This document shows positions 1-12,392 of a stretch of DNA of 64,000 bases, one piece after another. The stretch is from positions 38,909,382-38,973,381 of the forward strand of contig NC_061863.1 in assembly GCF_907164915.1 (NCBI RefSeq), written 5' to 3'. Source of the stretch: Impatiens glandulifera. Its lineage: Eukaryota; Streptophyta; Magnoliopsida; Ericales; Balsaminaceae. Numbering within the stretch: position 1 is the stretch's first letter; each line of letters starts with the position of its first letter. The translations under genes and the position numbers were made by a program. The notes beneath the pieces are model-generated. The model was not told the DNA's origin. It worked only from the letters and a program-made list of their open reading frames with translations, and searched no databases.

Positions 1-430
1 TCAGAACTGTAATTTCATATTTTTTTGATAGAAAATTAGTCACTGAAGCACTTAACATGACTCAGTTAAGCGTTAAACATTGCTTAGTTAAGCGTTAAAC
101 ATTGCTTAGTTAAGCGTTAAACATGCCTTTATTTAGCGCTAACATGGCCTTTAGAACCGCAATTTTAAATTACTTTTTTTTAAAGTTTGCTTAAGCGCTT
201 AATATGGTTCGGTTAAGCACTAAACATAACTCAGTCAAGCGCTAAACATTGCTCTATTTAATGTTTAACCTGATCTTTAGAATTGCAATTTCAAGTGTTT
301 ATTGATAGAAATCAAGTTTGTTGAAGCACTTAACATGACTCAGTCAAGTGTTAAACATGACTCAGTAAACACTAAACATGCATCTGTTTAGCGCTTAACA
401 TGACTTCCAGAACTTTAATTTCAAATGTTT
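1..430. repeat. Degenerate tandem repeat, about 135-145 bp unit
   Basis: About three degenerate copies of a unit are visible. Each starts near a 'ttnagaactgnaattt' segment and contains several short submotifs of the type 'aagcgttaaacat' and 'gcttaacatgactcag'. One submotif at about 191 is a perfect 12-bp palindrome, TTAAGCGCTTAA. No ORF is present. The layout of short palindromic submotifs within a longer repeat resembles the ends of the MULE at 40471, so this could be part of a transposon end that continues to the left of the window. That last point is inference. Confidence 0.6.
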
Positions 431-1240
431 GACATGACAATCACTTCAAAAGGAAGAAAATTTTGAACATAAGAATAGTTTCAACATAAGAATAGTTTCA
501 ACCTAAAAATTGTTTCAACTGAAATTTCAAATTATGTTAGTTTAAAACTTATTTTAAAGCAGTACATTTTAACATCATAATGACATTAATATAAGAACAG
601 ATTCAACATAAATTTTAAATCATATTTGTCTAAATCTTGGTTTAAATACATATAACATGCAGGTACAAAACAAAAAAGATAGAGTATAAATCTTATTTCA
701 ACACATAATAGTTGCTTAAAATACGAATATTAGTTTTACACATCTAACAACTAAAAAGCTAAAAATAACTTACCTTTGAAATTTTTGACTGACGTGTTGG
801 ATGTAGCACCAGAAATGATATCCCGAAAAGTAAAAAAAAGAACGTTGTTATTTTTGCGACAGAAAAAAATATTTTGAATGACAAAAGACTAATATTGTTG
901 AAGGCTTACCATTTTCGAACGGCAAAAGATAAAGAATGAGTACTTTTTAACAGCGGTAAAGGCAAGAAGACAGAAGAACGATGAACTAGGATTTCGTGGA
1001 AGAAGAATAGACGAAGAGAATGGTGAACTACGAAATCTTCTTTGCAAGTTTATTCGTTTTTGAAAAAATAAAAATCACGGAAGAAGAAGAATAGACGAAG
1101 AGGCAAGAAACAAAAATAAAAATAAAAAAGACATAGCGTGACATGCCACGTGTCATGTAGATTTGTTTTTTGTTTTTGTTCCTAAGTTGTGGCCAATATT
1201 TTTTTTACAGTAAAATGTGAAAATTTATCTTTTTATATTT
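431..1240. other. Non-coding stretch with splice-like signals on the minus strand
   Basis: No convincing ORF. On the minus strand two purine/pyrimidine-biased segments end in donor-like 'gtaag' signals near 774 and 909. There is also a short direct repeat, 'agaagaatagacgaagag', near 1002 and 1087. A G-box-like CCACGTGTC lies inside a short palindrome near 1145-1160. This could be the 5' end of a transcript or the inner border of a transposon end; I cannot decide. Confidence 0.25.
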
Positions 1241-3452
1241 TTAAATACAATTATATAACATTCAATTATGGGTATGATACTCATAGTATATGTAATGAGA
1301 TTAGGAATCTATTAATAGTTACCTTAATAATATATATTAATAATTAGTATCCAAAATTTCAGTTAAAATGAGATATTTACATTAAAAAATAAGAATCATC
1401 ATTGAAACTGAGAATACCATTAAAATAAAAATGTTAGTTAAAATTTAAAAGACACGGTCGGCCATGTGATAAGTCTCCGCCCTCAGGTGAGGGCCCACTT
1501 CTTAAAGGCAAACAATTTAATAAAACATATAAGATATTTAAATAAATTTACGATTTAAAAAAATGTTGTTAACTTAATTATTTAAAATATAAATTTAGAA
1601 TTTTTATTTAGTTATAAGTTTAAATTTTATCAAAAATAATTTTTTTATAAACTTTTTAAATTAGACCTAAACAATAACAAAAGAATCAAATTTTTTTTTT
1701 CTACCAGTGCTGGGATGGTTCCTGTCACCAACACGTTTTAAAATGGCTATAAATTTATTGATAATAATTTATTTGAATTTAAATATGACTGTTAAGAAAA
1801 TATTATTTATTTCTGGATGTGAGATTGCAATAAAAATAATTAAGGGTCTTAAAACTTTTTTAAGGACAAAATATGGTTGAGTCCAAATTGATTAGGCCCA
1901 CTATCACCCCCATTTGAAAATCCCAATAACTAATGACAATTCTTATATAAAATGTGATCATTTGTATTTTATCACCTTAACTTTGTATCAATTGAGATCA
2001 CACGCGCTAATAAAAAAAAACTTAAATGTAATTTTAGTTATAGTTGAATTTGTAACCTCAACTACAGAAATTTGATTGTAGTGATTATTGAAAGAAAAAA
2101 AATATACTCAAGGTTAGTTAAATAAATAATATCTATATATATTTAATTCAATATCTTTTAGGTTAAATGATGGTTATAAATTTGAATAACTAGTTTCCTA
2201 ATTTTTTTTAAAAACATTAATATTATTTTATTGATTTATTTTAAGTTTTTAATTTTATTAAAAAAAATTACTTAAAGTTTTATTTTATTAAAATAATATA
2301 ATTACTTTTTATTTATATTAAACTACTGTTTTAAAAAAAATATTTAACTATAATTAATTAATATTTTTCTTAATATAATAATAAAAATTTTATAATAAAA
2401 ATTTAATGTATATAATAACATTTTTAATTATTTTTTAATATATATTTAATATTATTCTTTTATCTTATTATATATAAATAAATCTATAAATCATATTTAG
2501 GATAACTTTTGGTATATAAAACAAATTATATATATATATATAAATTATATAGATATATAAATTATATAGGATAATATAAGTTGAATAAATTATTGATGTT
2601 TGGTATGAATTATAAAAAAAATGATATAAGTTCGATGTGGTTTATAATTTTGTGTTTGGTATATAGTTTAAGAATGTAGTATATGTTGTATAAATATAAA
2701 TTTAAAATTATTATTATTATTATTTTATTTATATTAGAAATAATATAGTTTATTATTATAAATTATTGAAATGTTATTATTTAATAATTAATATAAAAAA
2801 TAATTATAATAAAAATTATAAATTATATTTTATTTAATTTGAATATTATTAATAATTATAATAAAATAAAATTATTATATAAAATAAATAATATTATTTA
2901 TAATGAGTAAATATATAAAATAATAATTAATAAAATTATCGTTATAAAAATAAATATATATTTTTTAATTAAAATATTGAACCATTTAAAAATATATATA
3001 TTAAAAATAATTATGTATAATAAATAATATTAAAATTAAATCAAATATATTTAATATATTATATAATAATAAGTTATATATAATATTAATAAATGATATA
3101 ATAATAAATTAAAAATTGAGTGATATAGGGGAAGGGTACAACCTAATAGTATTAATTATAATTTTATACCAAATATAAGATATAAATTATACAATAGAAA
3201 AATTCTAACCAAACACCGTATAAAAATACTATTAAATAGTTTATACTAGTGTTATAACCTTTAATACATACAATCAAACGCCCCAAATATAATATAATAT
3301 ATATACCCAAAATTAGTATTTAACACTGTATTTTAAATACAAAACTAATATATTAATACTATATTTATTTATTTATTTTGATATGCATTTAGAAGTACAC
3401 TTTTTTATAAGCATTTATCTATAAATAAATTTTAAAATATAATAAATACATA

Positions 3453-3504
<52 letters not shown>

Positions 3505-4316
3505 TAAAATTAATTAATGTATTTAGAATTATATTTTGATATGTTTTAAATTGTTGATAAATATTTATTATTTTAAATTTAATTGTGGTACATTTTTTTA
3601 TATAAAATATTATGTTATTACTTTTAATAAAAATAATAACTATTATTGTTATTTAACAAGAAAAGTAATTTTATTATTAAAAAAATATATTTTTAAATAA
3701 AAAGTTTGAAATACAAAAATTAAAAATATAAATTAAAAAGCTATAATATGAAATAGTAAAAATATATTTAATGCTAAAAATAAAAATATATTATTTTTAA
3801 AATTGGTAAAATATGTATCTCAAATTTTTTTTAAGTTGGTACATAAACCAACAATATATAATATTATATATTGTAAACAATCATATGAGAATTAAAGCAA
3901 AATTTAGAAACTATGAATTATCACTTTATAAGTTGTACCCCTTATATTGAATTTTATGCAAATTTTTGTAAAGAAAACAAATTCATTTAAGACGACTGAT
4001 TGTCAATAATATATAGATAATGTGTCTCCATAGTAAAAACTAGAACCCTAAGCTTGCTTTTGAACTAGCAATAAATCATAGCAAATTGTCCAAAAGAGGC
4101 AAAATATGAAAAGATCTATCCCAACTTGATTCTCTCTATAATATAAAATATTATAACAAAAATTCTAATGATGTGCTAAATCCCCATTATTCTCTAATAA
4201 GGGAAGAAGAAGAATAAGAACTCAACAAGTTGATCAGCCATGGAAAACCAAGTCAGTGCAATGAAAAGAGAGAATCAGATCAAATACTTTCCCATGATCT
4301 TAATCCACAACATATC
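1241..4316. other. AT-rich intergenic region
   Basis: Extremely AT-rich sequence without coding potential. A (TA)n microsatellite lies at about 3458-3500. Around 2500-3300 the phrases 'tttggtatgaattata' (left) and 'ataattttataccaaa' (right) face each other as imperfect inverted repeats, suggesting an old MITE-like palindrome. Nothing else is recognisable. Confidence 0.5.
2510..3295. mobile_element. Possible MITE-like palindrome
   Basis: The left part contains repeated 'gtttggtat..ttata' phrases (about 2508, 2598, 2655). The right part contains their reverse complements ('tataccaaatata' near 3164, 'aaccaaacaccg' near 3209, 'caatcaaacgcccc' near 3271). No ORF is present. Terminal ends and a target duplication were not resolved, so this is only a suggestion from inverted phrases in AT-rich DNA. 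Confidence 0.3.
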
Positions 4317-7300
4317 CTAATTCTCCTTCACTTTGTGTATGGAAAAGTCCATATGCAAGTAAGTCACAGTAGCCGCAAAGAAGAAGAAGAATACCGATAC
4401 TAGCATTAGAGGCTCTGCCAGCATGAATGCCCGATTGAATTCATAGTAAACCTGACCAAAATGTATAAGTATTAATAATAATAAAACTTTGGTATTGTAA
4501 GAACATTATAGGCACACACCTGGAAATGGGTGTTATGTTCAGGAACCACATTTTTCTTTTCCAAAACCACCACTGTTCTTCCAATCACATCAAGGTATGA
4601 ATAACTTGTCTGCACGCAAATCAGATAAATGTATCAAATTTAATTCAGCCTATTTGAAAAGTTATATTTTGTCAAAGTTAAAACTAAAAGTAATAATATC
4701 TTCAATGCACACACTATAAACTGCAATGTTTAAAATCGACGGTACTATGAATTACCTCCAAGTGATCTTCTACATCGAAAGGAACCAATGCGGAAGGGTT
4801 TCTTGAGCCTTCAGGCAATGCCACCTAAATATAAGTTTTTGACATATTTTTTAGTTAATCCTTCATTATTCAAACATATCACAAAAGATATTTAACTCCA
4901 AAATTACTTACTTTAAGGGTAAGTTTGTCCACCACTGTCTCTACAAGTGGACATCCGAAGGTGAAGTTGAGGTAACGCCTACCATCAGGTGACTCAAAGA
5001 GAAAATCTTCTAATGGAAGTCCGTAGCCGATAACAAAAGTTGCCTTCCAACCCCCAAATAGAGGATACCTTGGTTCTATTTCCATCTCCGACTGAAATGA
5101 AAATATGTGAAACGTCATAATGTGAAAGGAAACCGATGTAGCAGTTTTGGGGGTGGAAGAAACATTTGAAATCTTCAGTCCTTAACTAATTCCATTTACA
5201 ACCTTTTTCAGTCAAGCTCATATACACTTTGATATTTTACAGGAAGTAGAAAAAGAAAAGAGAAAACAAAAGGAAGTAAACTTGATACATAAAATCCCAT
5301 GAATCCATCAAACAATCTTCTCATGTGATCAAAAATATTTTGGAAACACTGATAAGTTTTGTTTTAAATCCGGATCTGGATCCAGATGAGAAGCAACAAA
5401 TATTTTTTTTAATTTGTCTCTAACTAAGTTCAGTCTCTAAACATAACCTCTGGATCCAAAATTCTGTATTCAGGTGGGACCTGTAGAACATCTGGGATTG
5501 AGGAAATCATGGTTGTAGAAAGAAATTAAGGCCTTGTTTAATGAAGGGTTATTTGAATTTAACCAAATAATCCCTAGATCCCATCATCAACTAAAATACT
5601 CAAATACCCTTACATGGAAGTACAAGATGTTGAAGTCACAAATACAATAACTTAATATTAATGCACGGAGAAAAGTCTGTCTATATTTATAAAAGAAAGG
5701 ACTTCCTTCAATTGCAACAACTCTTATATTTTGCAGATCACAATGATAAAGGTTAGAATTAGAGTGAATACCTTCCTAGAATCCCTACGTAAATGTGAGG
5801 AGGAAATGTTGCCTATTCCATCCCGGTAGTACACAGAGTGAACCCTTGGAGGTAGTCTAGCCAGAAGACGCTTGAATGAACCACTAGGAGATTGCTTGGA
5901 CTGATACTCCAGTCTGATTAAAAAAAAAGCAATAAATATTAAGCCATTTATGGTGTTTAAATATATCAAGTACCGTATTCTCATTTCTACATATCTTCCT
6001 CAATTTGGCACCACATGTTTCAAGAAACTTAAGTTTCTTTGTTTTGAGAAAAAATAAACATACTTGTTACAGCACAACTACCCACCCTACATCTCACATG
6101 TAACCCCAGCTGCAAACTTCAAAACCTAATGCACCATTTGGAAACACTTTTGTTTATGTTTCTGTAATTGGAGACAATTTCAGTTACTTGTTATTGTCTA
6201 TGACTAATTTTATTTCCAAACTTTTTCATATACAGAAATAAAAACAAAACTGTTTTCAAATGGGGCCATTTCAATATCACAACGTCTCAATGCCTCTCAC
6301 TTTGATACCAATCTTAATGCCGGATGTGTTGCACATCCAAATCAAGAATTTTATCGGGAGGCTACTGGTATATACAAAGACAAGTTTCGCCAATTGATTC
6401 AATCACCTACCCAACACAACACCAATGAACAAAGATGGGAAGTTTATCATCAACTCAAGTGATGAGAAATGCATAGTCTAGCTAAAGAAGAACTTGAACT
6501 GCTAAATGGAAATGCCAAGTGTAAGTAGCTAACCTTGAAAAGACCCCTTTGTGCCTAGCCCCATCATGCCTCAGTGTGTAGTGTTCTGTGATCTGAAGGC
6601 TTCCCCAATGTGATATTTCTACTTCACGTACAAGCTCCTCAACAACAGCAAATGGGCTGTTATTTTCAAAATGGACAATAACTGGAGAGTACGAATGTGC
6701 AGGACGGTCGTTATAAGGTCCATATTTAATTTCATTACTCGCGCGATCAGTGGGTTCCAATCTAGTGAAAGATTCCACACGTTTGCTTGGTGTCTTTAAA
6801 AATGTTGTCTGCTCCTTAATATGATATGGTGATAATATTAATGCACTGTCATGGTAATACACCAATTGAGACTCTGCCTGACTGATTTCAACAGGGAAAG
6901 GCTCTAAAGAGTGTGTTAGTATGTAAAGAACTTCTACTGTGACAGATTCACCCGAACTCAATGGTTTGATCAGTGAAATAGAAAAATATTTAGTTCCATT
7001 TGGTGCATCAGGAGCTTCAGTTGGCTTCACATCAAGTGGAAGATAAGATTTTTTCTTCTTCTTTCCAACGGGTATTACTGCTTTGATGGAGGCTACATGA
7101 TCAACTTGCTGAGGTGGAAAAGCAAGAATAATTTCGGAAGCAGGACTGGTCCGAATATTTTCAACCTGACAAAGGAATTGGAGATTCAAGCTATAATACT
7201 GACCATATAAGCAAGAGAGAATAACCTAACTAGCATGACCATGAAATTAAAAGAGTATTATCTGTGTTCCACATAGATTTAAAAAGAGAAAAACAGTATA

Positions 7301-9354
7301 AGTTCAAGACCATGGAGTTGCAACTTGTTTTCCAATGCAGTCAGAGTCCAATGAAAAGAGATTTGAAAATTAAATAGTTTAGGATGATTTTAAGTTAGTT
7401 TGAATAAACTACCAAAAGAATGTCAATATCCAAGTTAGGTGATAGTAGAAATTCTTTGACATAATCTTTCGATCATGTACCCTCACTGGATGGTTTGCAA
7501 CCTCCCATCCCCAAGTTGGAAAAATACTCCCTCCTAACCATATGCCCTCTCCAGACACAGGTTTAGTGCCGTTGTATTTCACCATATCATATGGTCCATA
7601 TGTCATATCCATAATCTGACCTTGAAACCCAGAAAAAATTATCTCCTTATATAGGTTGTGTAAGCATCTTATTGGATCCATGTCCTTGACAGATGACGAC
7701 ACTCTGTTCCAATAATTAAGTCCAAGGAGAGCAGTCTCTGGATAATAACTATCTAATTGTCCTTATTGAGAACTGAAAAAGGTATTAGGTCTGAGATAGT
7801 AAGGGAGGAATTACCAACTTGCTCTGGATGTCTCTTGAGAGAGGAAAATACACATCTCATGCACCTCGTTGGCTTTAATTCGTCTTACATAGAAGCACTA
7901 ATTTATACTCTAAATAGACAAAGCTACATATCACAAAGCCATGCTCACAAATAGCATAACTTTCGATATTTATATATTGAAGGGTATATTGTTGGATCTT
8001 CTTATTATTTTGATGTATTATAATGTTATCTAGTAGTGCACTCCCTAATTTGAGTTATAGACATAACATCGATATGATCAAGTGGCAATGCAAGAAGAAC
8101 ATAAAAATGAATCGTCGTCTCATGACTTCCTTGGATTCAGAAATGTGACAACTACAATGACCAAAAGAAAATCCAACAAAGAGGGAATCAAAAAAGACGT
8201 TTTCACCCTTAGTAAGATCAATGCCAACCTTCCTCTCAAACTTGAACATCTCCAGTCTTAGATTCAGTACTTGACAAGTTCAAAATGGTTAAGATAGAGG
8301 TCTAGGTTCTAAAAATGATTTAAGATTGTTTAAAATTGAATCAGGAACCTTCACTCAACAACCAATGGTACAAACTCGATTACAATTTATATATGTAAGT
8401 AACTTTATCTAAATGAATCAATAAGGATATACATAGAAGTCACATAGATTTTTACTATTACATTACAGTCAATAAATAAACACTCCTTACATCCCAAATT
8501 TGATTTGATTCATATCGCCTAATTCACCATTAATCGTTTGATGTTTGTACACCTACTTGGTAAAGTGAGTAGCTATGTAGAGTAGAGATAGGTGATAATT
8601 AAAGTTATTATGTTTTCAGTATGTCAAGATTAAGCTATGTGCAAAAAAAAAATCTCCTTTTAGAATTTCCCTGTCAATATTATTCCGAAGAAAACATATA
8701 ACCATTGCTTCCAAATCAAAAGCTTCATAGCTAATTTGTACAAGTAATTGAGGAAGCCTCAGCAAACCACAAGCTACATTAGTTACATCCCTAGCAAATA
8801 ATACCCAAATTCCCCCTACTTCAGCTATGAGCATTGCAAATAAACATGATTACATGTGATGTGTACTCATCGTATGGAAACAGAGATCATGATTAAGGAT
8901 TACCTTCAAAGTCAAGTAAACTCTAACGATGTGCGTAGTCAAGTCAACCTGCATCCGACACATTTCAGATTAATTTCATGAATTTGATCGATCTAATCAA
9001 AACTAATTACTAAAGATAAAGACAAATAATCGATCAGATTTGAACCAACTATACACATTTGTGAAATCCAAAACATGTTCAATTTGAGAGTAAAATGGCG
9101 TAAAGTTCGATTGAATTTAAAGTTTTCCAGCAAATCGTCCACCAAACGAAAAACGAGGCTAGAATATAGTTAAGATAGAAATAGTTTCTGAATTTTGATG
9201 GGTGGAAAGCCAACAGGATCGTAGATCTTACCCTGCGCTCCGCGTTGACGATCTGAAGCTCCTGAGAAAAGATAGAAGATGATCCATAGATCAGGCAAAG
9301 GAGGATAGCAATCGGAAAAACTAGGGTTGAACGAAGTATAAGCGGAGCCACCAT
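4317..9354 (-). CDS. OST1: Ribophorin I, oligosaccharyltransferase subunit 1 (OST1), 8 exons
   Basis: Encodes the ribophorin I subunit of the ER oligosaccharyltransferase, which transfers preassembled glycan from dolichyl diphosphate to Asn of nascent proteins. Coding exons on the minus strand are 9232-9354, 8904-8948, 6534-7165, 5772-5913, 4912-5091, 4756-4824, 4520-4609 and 4317-4451. All introns follow GT-AG. The sum is 1416 bp, giving 471 residues with no internal stop. The start at 9354 was chosen because it opens a clear signal peptide (about residues 1-31). Family hallmarks include 'YGPYNDRPAHSYSP', 'FENNSPF', 'EISHWG', 'RVHSVYYRDGIGNISSSHLR', 'EPRYPLFGGWKATF' and 'YSYLDVIGRTVVVL'. A single C-terminal membrane segment sits at about residues 442-459, followed by a short cytosolic tail. 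It is shorter than mammalian ribophorin I (about 600 residues), which has a longer tail. Intron 2 (7166-8903) is long and holds an unexplained ORF. Confidence 0.95.
7409..7790 (-). pseudogene. Unidentified coding-like fragment inside OST1 intron 2
   Basis: On the minus strand, from about 7757 down to 7409, an open frame runs through 'NYWNRVSSSVKDMDPIRC', 'GFQGQIMDMTYGPYDMVKY', 'GTKPVSGEGIWLGGSIFPTW' and 'GWEVANHPV'. Its Gly/Trp/Tyr-rich composition is unlike the AT-biased translations of nearby intron DNA, so it looks like a piece of a real protein. I do not recognise the family. It has the same orientation as OST1 but does not fit the ribophorin I sequence; exons 2 and 3 join in frame without it. 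It may be a captured exon or the remnant of an inserted gene. Confidence 0.45.
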
Positions 9355-9837
9355 AGCTATGGCTGCTAGATTTTGCTTCTCACACCACTGTGTATGTGTG
9401 CGATTGAAGCAGTTTCGCTTATTAACTCGCAATTTGTGAAGAGTTACACTGAAATATATATATATATATATATAATCTCTTTGTCTTTAGTTAATCTTTT
9501 CTTTTTCTTATTTTTTTGCTAAGCTAATTATTCATTTATTTGACTTAGAAGACTATGGATTGAGCTATTTTTTTTGTAGGGTAGATTATGATAATTTTTT
9601 TTTTTTGTATACAAAAATTCTCAAAATTCATAATAACTTTGAAAATTTTATCACTTCATATGTAAACAATAATTTGATTAAAAAATTTTAAAAAAATTAT
9701 ACCAATAAAGAAAAAAGAAATTTATTTTTTTGTTTTTTTAAGTGGTGACAATTTCAATTTTGTGTGATAATTTCATTAGGTCATCTTTGAAAAGAATTTT
9801 GATTTCAAAAATATTTATAAATTTATTTTAGAACTTT
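9355..9837. promoter_or_regulatory. OST1 5' leader and upstream region
   Basis: This is the sequence directly upstream of the OST1 start (minus strand). It holds a (TA)n run at about 9449-9473 and poly-T tracts. The first 60-90 bp should be 5' UTR. No specific promoter element can be named with confidence. The left edge of retroelement C begins at about 9838. Confidence 0.35.
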
Positions 9838-10175
9838 TCTAGTGGTGAATTATAAGAATAATGACAAAAAAAAATATCTAAGGGATACTCAAACGAGTAT
9901 GTGAGAGAAATTCAAATAAAGATTTAGACTAATTAGATTGTAGAGAACTCTACGATGATTACCACATGTGATTCGAACCAAAACCGACATTGTTCGACTA
10001 CTCAATCGTCTCGCTGAAACTCTGAATATCTAACTCTACTTTTATTTATATTCTCTTTATGTCTAGTTTCTTGTAATTAACCACACAGTTTTGTTGCCTA
10101 TTATATAGTATATGATATATTATAATGATATATATTATATTATTAGTACAAGTCCAATGAGTCGAACACCCAACA
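9838..10175 (-). repeat. Truncated 3' LTR of copia element C
   Basis: Reads TGTTGGGTGT on the minus strand from 10175. Just inside the element is a purine-rich tract (10176-10190, minus strand GGATAGGGAGTT) that serves as the polypurine tract. It matches the other LTR at about 36975-37443 over the 'gatttagactaattagattg' and 'cgttcgactactc' segments. It differs by an AT-rich insertion near 10027-10150 and loses its far end at about 9838. Confidence 0.8.
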
Positions 10176-11798
10176 AACTCCCTATCCGGCTCATATGGTG
10201 GCTCCAACAGGCCCGCACTTCGCCGATAAACTGCAAACTTCTCTTTCGACAAATGGTTGGTTATTATATCTGATTCATTCTCACTGGTGTAAACATTCTT
10301 TAAGTTCAATTGTTTCGTCTCGAGCACACGTCTTGAATCCAGTGGTACTTCACTTTAATATGTTGGATTTTGAATGGAATGAGGAGTTTTTGGAGAGATG
10401 AATAGTGCTCTAGCTATCACTATAAACCGTGTATTTTTCTTGTCGCATACCCAATTCTTTTAAAACCTTCTCATCCACAACACTTCTTTACAACCCTCGG
10501 TAATTGCGATACATTTTGCCTCTATAGTGGATAGAGCAACACACTTTTACAATTTGGACTTCCAAGAGACACCTCCTCCTGCAAAGGTCATCAGAAATCC
10601 TAAAACAACCTTTCTAGAATCAACGTCACTAGTCATATTCGAGTTTGTGTACCCAACTAGAATATGCTCGTCATTGCTAAAACATAAGCACATCTTTGAA
10701 GTGCCTTTCAGATACCTCAATATCAACTTGACTACTTGATACTTCTTAGTGCTTTTTTCCAAGATTTGAGAGAAATTTACTAACTATTCCAACTACATGA
10801 GCACGATGTTCGGTCTGGTGCAGACCATGACATACATCAAACTCTCAACTATAGATGCGTATGCAAATTTCATCATCTCTACTTCTTCTTTCTCACTTGT
10901 CAGACATTACTTTGTAGAAAGTTTGAAGTGGCCCACAAGTAGAGAGTTGATTGTTTTCATGTCAATCTGTTCAAGAACCTTTTCAATGTAGCTTTCTTGA
11001 GATATCCACAACTTCTCATTTTTTTGTCATGCGAGATCTTCATTCTAAATATTTTCTTCGTTAACCCTAAGTCTTTCATTGCAAAATACTTACTCAACTA
11101 TGTTTTCAGTTTGTTAATCTTGTCAACATTGTGACCAATGATCAACATGTCATCGACATACAACAACAAAATGATGAAGTCATCATGTAAGTACTTTTTA
11201 ATAAACACACAACAATATGGTGTAGTCTTGTTATATCCATGACTCATCATAAATAAGTCAAATTTTTGTATCAATTCATCATAGTTTGCTTGAGGTACAA
11301 GCTCTTTTTTAACTTGCACACAAGTTATTCATTACCTCTAACTTTGAATCCCTCGGTTTCTCTATATAAATCTTTTTTTTCAATTCACGATGAAGAAAAG
11401 AGTTTTTACGTCAAGTTGTTCCACCTCTAGGTTCAAGTGTGCTGCCAACCCCAATACAACTCGGATTAAGCAATTATTTAACACCTGAGAAAATAATTTT
11501 CAAAGTCGATCCCTTTTTCTGACCAAAATCCTTCACAACTAACCGAGTATTATACCAAAGTTGTGAGCTATTATTTTTAGTCTTCAACATGTACACCCAC
11601 TTATTTTGAGTGCTTTCTTTCTTGGAGGTAGTTTTATCAAGTCTTACGTGTGGTTATCATGTAAGAATTGCATCTCTATTTGCATTATTTTTAACCACTC
11701 GTTTTGTCATCAACTTTGACCGATTCTTGGTAAGAGACTGGTTTTTATCCATTCGTGAGCAATAAATACTCATTGAAAGGATATCTAATAGAGATTTG
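10176..11798 (-). pseudogene. Copia element C: degenerate reverse transcriptase and RNase H
   Basis: Minus-strand fragments of copia pol. From 3' to 5' in the window there are: an RNase H C-terminus with 'NHLSKEKF' and 'RSAGLLEPP' (10180-10320); RNase H 'LRYLKGTSKMC' and 'GGGVSWKSKL' (10547-10762); and a reverse transcriptase segment with the catalytic 'LLYVDDMLIIG' motif (11098-11319). Further upstream the start of the RT domain can be followed in broken frames to about 11798. Many stops and frameshifts exist; no functional product is possible. Confidence 0.85.
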
Positions 11799-12392
11799 TG
11801 TTGGAATTAAATTAATTCCATTATTTAAATGGAAATTATATTTGGGCAATTGAAATTCATATCAAATTCAAATGTGAATTATTGGTGAAATTTAATCCAA
11901 ATGAAATTCACACCAAATTTAAATGTGAATTAACTATGAAATTTAATCCAAATGAAATTTATACCAAATTCAAATGTGAATTAATGTGAAATTAATCCAA
12001 ATGAAATTCACACCAAATTCAAATGTGAATTAATGTGAAATTAATCCAAATGAAATTCACATCAAATTCATTGTGAATTAAGGTGAAATTTAATCCAAAT
12101 GAAAATGAATTTTGTTAATTGTTACAATTAACATTAATATATTGAATGAGGCAATTAACAAATAGTGTTAATTTCTATTGTAACTACAAAATACTTATTG
12201 TTGGATGTAACTTGCAAGAGTGATGAAAATACAAATAAGGATAACCGTTGGATGGATAGATGATAGATTAGTAGTCGTTGGATTAAAGAATTGATTATGA
12301 GTTTAATTTTCAACTATAAATATCATTTCATCTTGTATTCCTCTCCACACATTATCTTATTACTTCTCACTATAGAATTATAAAATTCTTTC
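11799..12392. mobile_element. LTR-like fragment with internal tandem repeats
   Basis: Starts with TGTTGGAATT directly at the break in element C and ends where the LTR of element A begins. Between about 11865 and 12110 a unit of about 48-57 bp ('aaattcacaccaaattcaaa', 'tgtgaattaatgtgaaa') is repeated about five times. Near 12318 'ctataaatat' is followed by a pyrimidine-rich leader. This looks like the U3 and start of R of a fourth LTR family into which element A inserted. No coding sequence and no second copy were found in the window. Confidence 0.45.
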
